Source: Apoderus coryli (taxonomy: Eukaryota; Arthropoda; Insecta; Coleoptera; Attelabidae). Taken from it: a DNA stretch of 64,000 bases. The translations under genes and the position numbers were made by a program. Below, in pieces: positions 22,958 through 32,996 of the stretch. The stretch covers positions 10,180,342-10,244,341 of the forward strand of contig OU452216.1 in the NCBI GenBank assembly GCA_911728435.2, written 5' to 3'. The notes beneath the pieces were generated by a model that did no database searches, was not told where the DNA came from, and was given only the letters and a program-made list of their open reading frames with translations. Each line of letters begins with the position of its first letter. Positions within the stretch are counted from its first letter, which is position 1.

Positions 22958-23056
22958 CCAACCCAGTTCAATCGAACCAAACCATTTCAACCGAACCGAG
23001 CCAACCCAGTTCAACGAACCGAGCCAACCCAGTTCAATCGAAACGAACCAACCCTA
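22958..23056. repeat. 19/24-bp minisatellite, segment 4
   Basis: Continuation of segment 3 after the copia element. It is bounded on the right by the second R1-clade fragment. Confidence 0.9.
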
Positions 23057-24069
23057 CCTCTTTTGTTGAGGGCGTAGTCTGCGCATGCGCTAACAGAACA
23101 AGAGGCCCTCATGAACCGCCCTTTGTGAATTTGGCACCGCCATCTTGGCATAACGAATTCACAGGCTGTCTTTTTATTCTCTAGTGGAAGCTGTTATCGT
23201 GTAGCTATTTATTTTTCCGGTGTGCGGGTGATGTTGTTCCCTACGTCCCTTTTCTGTTCTTTTTAAATGTTTAAGGGTTCAGGTTCCTTTGTCTTCCTAG
23301 GTCTCTTTCGTCTTGTTCTTTAATTGTCATTATTTCTTTGATGAACTTATGTATAGTCTCCCAGTTTATTTTGCTTTCCAACATTTTGTTAATTATGTTT
23401 TCGTTCGTTATATGTTCATTTACCGTTGCTTCCATTACATGTCTCTCTTGTCCATCTTGGGCATTCGATCCTCCTCCCATTTGCCGATCTTTCTCAGGTA
23501 TTCCCCGAAGGAACCGTGTCCTGACAAAAACTGTTATGTAGTACTCGAGGGATCTATGTTGGCAATTTGTCCAGGCTATAATGTCTGGGATGATCTTCTT
23601 TGTCCATTGAGCTTTTTCGGTGAGATTTTCCCATCTCGTTTGCTACCTTTCCAGGGTGTGTATTCTTTCAGCTTTGTGGTTTTTTGTTTCTCCTTGTCTA
23701 TAAAGCCTGGCTGACTCTTCGATTATGAGATCCGCTAGAGGAATGCCCGTTATCACCTGTAATGCTGCTGCCGATATGGTTCGATATCCACTGGCCACCC
23801 TTAAAAGAGATTTTCTTAGACAACTTTCTATGTCTTTTCGGTACTTGTTGATTTTTAGTACGCTCTCCCAGATCGGAGCCCCGTATGTCAGTATTGACAT
23901 TGTCACACCGTATAGTATTTTTCTTTTGGCCCATCTGGGTCCGCCCAAATTTGGCAAGAGTCTACCGAGTGCTGTTGTTCGTTTTTCCACGTTCCTTATT
24001 GTTTTTGTTATATGTGGGCCATACGAAAGGTTTGTGTCTAGCGTAATTCCCAAGTACTTGAGGGTGTGG
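23057..24069 (-). mobile_element. R1-clade non-LTR retrotransposon, 3' fragment (second, different copy)
   Basis: Read on the minus strand from 24069. It opens within reverse transcriptase (LKYLGITLDTNLSYGPHITK, SILTYGAPIWESVLK, GYRTISAAALQVITGIPLAD), breaks frame near 23650 and ends at 23271 with the family-type tail. The 3' part (23057-23270) includes GCGCATGCGC and CCGCCATCTTGG. Its sequence is clearly different from the 17024-17733 fragment, so this is a separate R1-clade family. Both ends join minisatellite directly. Confidence 0.8.
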
Positions 24070-24365
24070 ACCGAACCAACCCATTTCAACCGAACCAACC
24101 CAGTTCAACCGAACCAACCTAGTTCAACCGAACCAACCCAGTTCAACCGAACCAACCCAGTTCAACCTAACCAACCCATTTCAACCGAACCAACCCAGTT
24201 CAATCAAACCAACCCAGTTCAACCGAACCAAACCAGTTCAACCGAACCGAGCCAACCCAGTTCAATCAAACCGAACCAACCCAGTTCAACCGAACCAACC
24301 CATTTCAACCGAGCCAACCCAGTTCAACCGAACCGAACCAACCCAGCTCAACCGAACCAACCCTT
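24070..24365. repeat. 19/24-bp minisatellite, segment 5
   Basis: About 14 units, mostly the 19-bp form. It is followed directly by the ~200-bp unit that contains the ZNF330 3' UTR. Confidence 0.9.
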
Positions 24366-24563
24366 GTTGGAAAAAAAATGTAAAGGACACTTTTAGCGTC
24401 GACTCTGCTTCCGGGGTCAGTTAGGAGCCCTTAATAGTCTTTTGTCATGGCATTTTTAAAAATCTTAAGGAACTTTAAAGTTATGTAAGTTTTTTGGGAA
24501 AAATCTTCAAACGCAAATACATTTGTGTACGTTTTTTTCACAATTTTTTTATTGGAAATACTT
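24366..24563. repeat. ~200-bp unit, copy 2, overlapping ZNF330 3' UTR
   Basis: Matches 17953-18156. On the minus strand it lies just past the ZNF330 stop codon and contains AATAAA (24553-24548), the likely poly(A) signal of that gene. Similarity to copy 1 stops within a few bases of the ZNF330 stop codon. Confidence 0.8.
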
Positions 24564-24565
24564 TA

Positions 24566-25745
<1,180 letters not shown>

Positions 25746-25970
25746 ATCTAGGCTAGAATATCGCTAGTTGGGTGAACGTGAAAAATAAAAATTACCAAAA
25801 TATAAATTTTTAGGTTAAGAAATGAAATGTCAAATGTACAGTCCACTGTCGAGTCGAACAACCGTTAGAATGGAGGCAAGGCTGTGCTAATTTAGTATGC
25901 TGTACCTCATTTCGACTGATCATTCAAGAATAGCCCACCAGGTGGTATTGGTTTACACCATAGATATGCA

Positions 25971-26031
25971 GAGTGGGGAGAATGAGCGTCAACATGTGCA
26001 AATTTTCTAACCACATGGGCCGCCATCTTCT
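25971..26031 (-). promoter_or_regulatory. YY1-type promoter module upstream of ZNF330
   Basis: On the coding strand: AAGATGGCGGCCC, about 20 bp of spacer, TTTGCACATGTTGACGCTC, then ATTCTCCCCACTC. AAGATGGCGGC is the YY1/Pleiohomeotic consensus. The module is shared, in the same relative orientation, with 27803-27865 and, more weakly, 28815-28866. Confidence 0.6.
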
Positions 26032-26198
26032 AGCTTAGGGATCTTTAGAAACCGGACTATTTTATGTTTAATTTAAAACTTAATTAATAATTACAATAAT
26101 ACACCTCCGATTTCCTTATCTACACCTTTTAATATACAGTATCTGTTGTTTTTAACTCTTATTCTTGAAGTAATATTGAAACAATAAAAAAAAATAAT

Positions 26199-27561
26199 CT
26201 AAGCCAAAAACACAACAAAAAATATAAAAAAGAATATCAAAACGCCGAAGATCTTAATCATCAACCATCGATTCGAGGACACAGACTTGAAATACTTCAA
26301 AATTTCTGAATGCGCTCCTTCAATATTCATCTCAGCCTCCTGAACGTTAGTATCAATTCTTTCCACCATTTCTTCCTGTTCTTTAACCATATGAGCCAGT
26401 TGTTGAAAGATTCCACCTAGTTCTACTATCGTCGATTCGATGTTTTGCATGGTCTCAGCTCTGCTTTGCAGATAATTGTCCGTTTGATCGTAAATTAGGG
26501 CTGCTTGTTGTTGTTGCTGTTGACTTGGAAATAAAGGAGATGACTCCAAGTTGATACTAACTTGGTCGTGCTGATCTTCTTGCAGTAGAAGGCTACCTAA
26601 AATAATCAATCACACTAATGATTCAATGTTATTAAAATTAGGTTTACCTTGTGTGGCATTATTTGACTGCATAGGTGGTAATGCACCTTGTGAGAACTGG
26701 TCTCTCCGTGACTTTTGATGCCGCAACGATTCTGTTCTCACTTCGAGAATCTGTTTGAAATTCGTTGACATTGTGGCTAATTTGGATTGTAATGTTAAGA
26801 CTATATTACTGAAATAAAATAATGTTGTGTTGTCTATAAACTAAAATATAAATACTGGATTATTCACCTGGAATGAGACTGCAAATGCTTGGCATTAGTT
26901 AAATGTCGCTGCCGTTTCGACACGTCTTGTAATTGAGCTATCTGTTGATTCAAACTACTTAAATCACCTTTAATTATGTAAGTAAGTTCTTGAATTTCTG
27001 CAGATCGATCATCAAACAGCGATTTCCTTTTCGCCACTAAAATAAGTAAATAATTTACTTACTAATAGAGTCGTGTCTATTCCAGTGCCTAATTGTTGTG
27101 TATTTCGAACAAATTTAGTAGTTATTTTGAGTTTTATTTATGTTCTGGAAATAACACAACAAAAAATAATAGTAACAATACATTGACTCACATAAAGTCA
27201 ACTTTTCCAACTTCGCGTACGTGCTAGCTATATTCCTCCCAATATTCTTCGCAATTAGCATAAACTCAGCATGGCTTTGTATCGCTTTCGACCGTTTTGG
27301 ATCCCTAGTAGCCACTGCACGCATAATCTGCCTTCCCTGCAATGTTTGTATTGTATTCACGAATTCACTAGTCCTGTCGCGTGCAGTCATTATAATTAAC
27401 TCTTGATCGTAACTATTTGAGTCTTCAGTAGTATCCTCTACGTAGTAATCCTCTTGCACATTGTTTGGATATGCAGTATTGATTTGTGACCATTTGTTGG
27501 AGGGCTGAATCAAAGATTGGGACTCGTTTTCTGAGCCAGTACGTCTTCTTCTCGGTAGCAT
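26199..27561 (-). CDS. Syx5: Syntaxin 5, Golgi Qa-SNARE
   Basis: Qa-SNARE for ER-Golgi and intra-Golgi fusion, working with Bet1, GosR and Ykt6/Sec22 partners. Four exons fit in phase: 27561-27192, 27036-26868, 26808-26648 and 26596-26199, about 365 residues, normal for the family. Landmarks: MLPRRRRTG at the start, TARDRTSEFVNTIQTLQGR, KLEKLTLLAKRKSLFDDRSA across the first junction, the SNARE motif YLQSRAETMQNIESTIVELG to AHSEILKYFKSVSSNRW, and a C-terminal membrane anchor (LMIKIFGVLIFFFIFFVVF). The shorter methionine near 27388 (MTARDRTSEF) could mark a second start, as in vertebrate long and short isoforms. A promoter module lies about 290 bp upstream. Confidence 0.96.
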
Positions 27562-27802
27562 TGCATTCTCTTCAAAATTTAAATATTAAACAGTCATTAT
27601 ATTGTGTGTAATATAATTTAGGAATTGGTATAGCAAACAGTGTGATAATATATTAAAAATGGTAATTAAATTAAATTGGAGTAGTTAAAAATATGTTAAA
27701 AACTAGGCTAAATTGACATCGACACGTCAATTGTAAACAAACAGCGGTCATCAGTTAAAAGTCAATTGTCATTTTCTAACAATGATTAAGCCAAAGATAT
27801 AA

Positions 27803-27865
27803 GAGTGGGGAGGATAAGCGTCAACATGCGCAAATTTTTTAATCACGGGGGCCGCCATCTTCTAA
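27803..27865 (-). promoter_or_regulatory. YY1-type promoter module upstream of syntaxin 5
   Basis: On the coding strand: TTAGAAGATGGCGGCCCCC, spacer, TTTGCGCATGTTGACGCTTA, then TCCTCCCCACTC. About 80% identical by eye to the ZNF330 module over 60 bp, including the spacing. Confidence 0.6.
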
Positions 27866-27928
27866 CTTAGGATTACAGCGTATGGTCAAATTTCTTTTTA
27901 CGATACGAGGACCGTTGATAAATTATAG

Positions 27929-28604
27929 GGTAAACATGTAGTATAGTTGTACTAAATTATGGTCTGACCGCGCCGCTGCGCAGTCAGACGAATTTTATGT
28001 GAAAAAGTGTCACTACTCTAACGATGTTGCCAGGTTGGTATCTATTCACTACATCGACTGATAGAATGAATAATACAATTTTATGATATAAATTTATACA
28101 GTGGATGTAATTTTTATATCATTGCTGGGGGTGAAATGCTGAGTATGGAAGGTTAGGTAGCAGGCAGGGATGTGTTGTAAGGGTGTAATAGTGATGATCA
28201 GGAAGAGTTAGTAAAGGAGGGTAAGTGTAGAAAGCAGGATTGAAATGAAATGTAGTAGGCACGTAGTTGTTATATTAGTTCGATAGCAGTCATTATTAGG
28301 ACAACACATCCCTGCCTGCTACCTAACCTTCGATACTCAGCATTTTACCCCCAACCTCCTGCAATGATTACCTAACGATGACTGCTATCGAACTAATCCA
28401 CATAAATATAACAAATAGGTGTATAACCTAGAGTAGCATTTACATTTCACGGTCAAAAATTAAGCGCCAAATATTTAACCGTTTCAACATAATATGTGTG
28501 TTTTAAACCTGGCAACACCACACTTCGATTACAATCTGAACTCCTCTGACTGGGCAGCGGCGCGGTCAGACCATAATTTAGTACAACTATACTGCATGCT
28601 TTCC
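27929..28604. mobile_element. 676-bp foldback DNA element with long TIRs
   Basis: Terminal inverted repeats of about 60 bp (27929-27988 and 28546-28604) include TATAGTTGTACTAAATTATG and GGTCTGACCGCGCCGCTG. The interior is also palindromic: 28118-28178 pairs with 28300-28367, and 28274-28293 pairs with 28379-28397. AATTATAG flanks both ends (27921-27928 and 28605-28612), an 8-bp target duplication as in hAT or P superfamilies. There is no transposase, so it is non-autonomous. Confidence 0.8.
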
Positions 28605-28814
28605 AATTATAGGTTAACTTAACACTAATTAACGGATATCCTTTTTTCTTTAAACTACGCAATAAACTAAATACTAACGGCACTAATAAAAAACCGAATA
28701 TCCAAAATAAGTCCACGCAATTAAGAAATAGCAGCAAAACTCTCTTTAGTCTTTAGTCAAAGGCACTCACATCAAACATAACCACACCAAATTTAAGTGT
28801 TTTGTTTTGTGACT

Positions 28815-28866
28815 AGAAAATGGCGGCACGCATAGTGGATGCGCATTCGTCGAAGCTCATTCTCCC
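28815..28866 (+). promoter_or_regulatory. YY1-type promoter module upstream of WDR77
   Basis: AGAAAATGGCGGCACG, then GGATGCGCATTCGTCGAAGC and TCATTCTCCC. The same order of words as in the ZNF330 and syntaxin 5 modules, read in the direction of WDR77, about 175 bp before its ATG. Confidence 0.5.
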
Positions 28867-28995
28867 TTCTGAATTTCTCTGGGTTGTATCAAGTTAACGC
28901 CTTTTTTAAAAAGTAGAAAATGTCAATTTCAAGAAAGTCATTATTTTAGGTTATATTTGCAAATATTTACGTTAGTTTAATTTTAAAATTTAAAA

Positions 28996-30203
28996 ATGTC
29001 TAAAATCTGTAAATCCAATTTGGTTGTACCGCCAAATAAACAATTAGAAGCAACGTTTGAGTTTTCCACAACACCAAGGATATACGATTATCTATTTTAT
29101 GTTGATTTCAATCAAGCTGGTATGTAAGACTTTCTGTTCAGTACTGAAGCCCTATTATAATTCTTGTGTGTTTTTAGGTAACTGTATTTTGGGTTCCTCA
29201 AATATTACTGGCACTTTTTGGGAAGGAACAGTATCATATTTCGAGGATATCGAACAGTTATTAGAGTTCGAATTCTCGAATTGTTTCATGTATGTCACAT
29301 CTGCTGATGCGAAGTTTCTAAATAAAAATACTGTACGATTTTGTGTATTTGGCTACGTAAACTGTTGTGATAAATTACCTACTATTTTAGATTGCATTAG
29401 CCGATGATACAGGTGTATTAAATATTCTTTATCGAAATGAGGAAGGACTGTTTGAGACTACAGAACATTTCAAGCACATTCATAGGATACCACAAATCGG
29501 TGTTTGGAATAATAGCTCACAAGCTTTGACATGTTCTGCTCGAACTGTGACAATTTGGGATGTTGGTGGCCCGTCGAAACTTGCTAGTTTTTCAAGCTGG
29601 TAAGTTCGTTGAATCTCAAACTACTTAATACTGTTCAATTATTTGCTTCATTCTTTAGTGATGTCCATATGGATGATGTAACAACGGTTGATACTTTCAA
29701 AAATGACACGAATAGTTTTGTTTCTGGTAGTTTTGATAGAAAAGCGTTATTATGGGACAGTAGAACTGGAAAACCACCTTTAGGTAAGTCTATTACGCTA
29801 TGTTCATTAAACAAATTAAACATGTGAATTTCCAGTATTGTATTCCAACGAATTCTGCCCCATATCGCGGATCTCAGTTAACCAAACTTGTCCTGATCAA
29901 ATATTCATCGGTACAGAGGCAGGTACTGTCTACCAAATCGACAGACGCAATTTCGACAGTCCTCTGCAAGTCATGGAATGCTTCGATGCAAAAGTCAATG
30001 CGATCAGTGTTGATTCGAGTGGTAATCAAGTAGCCGTTGTCGGTAACACGAAACAAGTGAAGGTGTTTAGTACGCTTGATAGTAACGTCATATACAAAGA
30101 TGATCATAGCCATAGTGGATTTGTTAAAGACGCCAAGTGGTATGGGGATGAGTTGGTAACATGCGGCTTTGGGAAAAGACAGTTGAGGAAGCATCAGGTT
30201 TAA
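28996..30203 (+). CDS. WDR77: WDR77/MEP50 (Valois) methylosome WD-repeat protein
   Basis: Partner of PRMT5 in the methylosome, which dimethylates arginines of Sm proteins and histones. Five exons fit in phase: 28996-29119, 29178-29332, 29391-29599, 29659-29783 and 29836-30203, about 326 residues. NCILGSSNITGTFWEGTVSY matches the human [20 protein letters not shown] blade. Further WD blades follow (SGSFDRKALLWDSRTGKPPL; GTEAGTVYQIDRRN), and HSGFVKDAKW aligns with human HRDFVRDATW. WD signatures are weak, as is normal for this family. A poly(A) signal AATAAA is at 30238. It diverges from syntaxin 5 across a foldback transposon. Valois itself is fast-evolving, so the family call is less certain than for its neighbours. 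Confidence 0.85.
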
Positions 30204-30438
30204 GTTGAATTTGGAATGTTATTTGTACATTTTTATAATAAAGACATTTCTTTAGTATGTTTTGGTATGATTTTATAGGATAGAATTTGTGTCTGCTCTG
30301 GGGGCCAGATTCGGGTTTTAGTCACGAAAATAGTGGCCCTCATATGAGCCATAAAGTCTAATAATTAGAAAAGGACAAAAATAGTTCCCAATATTTTGAT
30401 CGCTTCCCTCATTTTCTAAAAATTCGTTGAGTTGTATA

Positions 30439-32482
30439 CAGGGTGAGTCACCCTGGACGCGACAGTCTACTGTGGCAAAACTATTCAGATTTTCAAAATT
30501 TTTTCAACGTCTAATTTTGTAGACGTATTAGGACTACATTCTACAATAGGTGCCATTTATACAGGGTGTTACATTATCCCGTAGCGTATCAAACTTACGT
30601 TTTTTTTTAATGGAACACCCTGTATATTATTTTTGCTTTCGATTCAGGCATCTTATTAAATGATTTTAATATAAGGTTTGTTTGCTCTAAAATGCATAGT
30701 TAACTAGATATTAATTTTAAAAGTCAAAAAACATGCCCCATTATAAGCCATTTTTTATTGTTACGCCAATGCGTTTTGCAAAAAGTAGTTATTTTATAAG
30801 ATGTACAACATCTTGTAGTAAAATAATCCATTACACATTGGTTCGAAAAGCTAACCCATTATACAGGGTGGTGGCATTTTGCAAACCCATAAGAATCTTG
30901 ATTTTTCCAAACGGCACACCCTGTATATTATTTTTGCTTTCGATTCAGGCATCTTATTAAATGATTTTAATATAAGGTTTGTTTGCTCTAAAATGCATAG
31001 TTAACTAGATATTAATTTTAAAAGTCAAAAAACATGCCCCATTATAAGCCATTTTTTATTGTTACGCCAATGCGTTTTGCAAAAAGTAGTTATTTTATAA
31101 GATGTACAACATCTTGTAGTAAAATAATCCATTACACATTGGTTCGAAAAGCTAACCCATTATACAGGGTGGTGGCATTTTGCAAACCCATAAGAATCTT
31201 GATTTTTCCAAACGGCACACCCTGTATATTATTTTTGCTTTCGATTCAGGCATCTTATTAAATGATTTTAATATAAGGTTTGTTTGCTCTAAAATGCATA
31301 GTTAACTAGATATTAATTTTAAAAGTCAAAAAACATGCCCCATTATAAGCCATTTTTTATTGTTACGCCAATGCGTTTTGCAAAAAGTAGTTATTTTATA
31401 AGATGTACAACATCTTGTAGTAAAATAATCCATTACACATTGGTTCGAAAAGCTAACCCATTATACAGGGTGGTGGCATTTTGCAAACCCATAAGAATCT
31501 TGATTTTTCCAAACGGCACACCCTGTATATTATTTTTGCTTTCGATTCAGGCATCTTATTAAATGATTTTGATATAAGGTTTGTTTGCTCTAAAATGCAT
31601 AGTTAACTAAATATTAATTTTAAAATACAAAAAACATACCCCAATATAAGCCATTTTTTATTGTTACGCCAATGCGTTTTGCAAATAGTAGGTGTTTCAA
31701 AAGATGTACAACATCCTGTAGTAAAATAATCCATTACGCATTGGTTCGAAAAGCTACCCATTATACAGGGTGATGGCATTTTGCAAACCCTTAAAAATCT
31801 TGATTTTTTCAAATGGCACACCCTGTATATTATTTTTGCTTTCGATTCAGGCATCTTATTAAATGATTTTAATATAAGGTTTGTTTGCTCTAAAATGCAT
31901 AGTTAACTAGATATTAATTTTAAAAGTCAAAAAACATGCCCCATTATAAGCCATTTTTTATTGTTACGCCAATGCGTTTTGCAAAAAGTAGTTATTTTAT
32001 AAGATGTACAACATCTTGTAGTAAAATAATCCATTACACATTGGTTCGAAAAGCTAACCCATTATACAGGGTGGTGGCATTTTGCAAACCCATAAGAATC
32101 TTGATTTTTCCAAACGGCACACCCTGTATATTATTTTTGCTTTCGATTCAGGCATCTTATTAAATGATTTTGATATAAGGTTTGTTTGCTCTAAAATGCA
32201 TAGTTAACTAGATATTAATTTTAAAAGACAAAAAACATGCCCCAATATAAGCCATTTTTTATTGTTACGCCAATGCGTTTTGCAAAAAGTAGTTATTTCA
32301 TAAGATGTACAACATCCTGTAGTAAAATAATCCAATTACACATTGGTTCGAAAAGCTACCCATTATACAGGGTGATGACATTTTGCAAACCCATAAAAAT
32401 TAGACGTTGAAAGAAATTTGAAAATCTGAATAGTTTTCCCACAGTAGACCGTCGGTGGTCGCGTCTAGCTTGACTCACCCTG
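30439..32482. mobile_element. TIR element filled with 301-bp tandem repeats
   Basis: CAGGGTGAGTCACCCTGGAC (left) and its counterpart GACTCACCCTG (right) start inverted repeats that extend about 80 bp inward. They share words such as ACAGTCTACTGTGGCAAAAC and AAATTAGACGTTGAAA read in opposite directions. TA flanks both ends. The interior is almost entirely the 301-bp array. No transposase is present. Confidence 0.7.
30614..32400. repeat. 301-bp tandem repeat, about six units
   Basis: Units start near 30616, 30917, 31218, 31519, 31820 and 32121. Units 1, 2, 3 and 5 are almost identical; units 4 and 6 are more diverged. Each unit begins CACCCTGTATATT and ends with TATACAGGGTGGTGGC, about 60 bp before the next unit. 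Every junction therefore carries a small inverted repeat like the element's own ends. Confidence 0.95.
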
Positions 32483-32996
32483 TATTGCTTTACCACTGCC
32501 TATATAATTTGAATACAATCAAATGTATTGGCGATAAAATAGCATTTAAATCAACACCTTCGCAGAATCCGAATTAACACAAAAAACAATTTCAAAATAT
32601 TGTTTAGTAATAAATTTTATTATCCTTATAATAGAGAATTATGTAACTGCCAATTTTTTTTTTTTTTGTTTGTATTTTTACTCTAAAATAATGGATACTC
32701 GTAAAAAGTAATAATTTTTTTTTTTTAACTGGAGCACAGAGCAGAAACAATTTACCTAATTAAATACTTCACAGTATTTAAATTAAGGCAAATTAGCGTG
32801 CTTTTATCTCCAAGTACGTGATTTCGGAGTTGTTTTTCGAATTCTTTTTATGTTAATTATTTAATTTTTTTTGTGTGATTTTTTGGTTGCATTTTGCGAT
32901 AAAACGAGTTATGTTAGTTAATTACTATCGCAATACACTCGTACAAATCTAAAAATTGTTATAATTCTCCTTGTTTTATCATTCAACTGCACTATT
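32483..32996. other. Spacer upstream of the mucin gene
   Basis: AT-rich, with T and A runs. It presumably holds the promoter and 5' UTR of the mucin gene. No TATA box or other element stands out. Confidence 0.4.

Noticed and set aside
16956..24365. Telomere or subtelomere
   Set aside because: The minisatellite is only loosely similar to insect TTAGG, and single-copy genes lie on both sides. An internal repeat island is the simpler view.
23725..24396. 223-codon plus-strand ORF rich in PTQFNRTNPVQ
   Set aside because: The first part is antisense to an R1 reverse transcriptase and the rest is 19-bp minisatellite, which reads through because 57 bp is 19 codons. Not a gene.
28453..28737. 94-codon minus-strand ORF
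   Set aside because: It overlaps the right TIR of the foldback element and the WDR77 upstream region, with no family signal.
30733..32163. Four identical 75-codon ORFs with ATG starts
   Set aside because: They lie inside the 301-bp tandem repeat, are lost in the diverged units, and have no relation to known proteins. Treated as chance.
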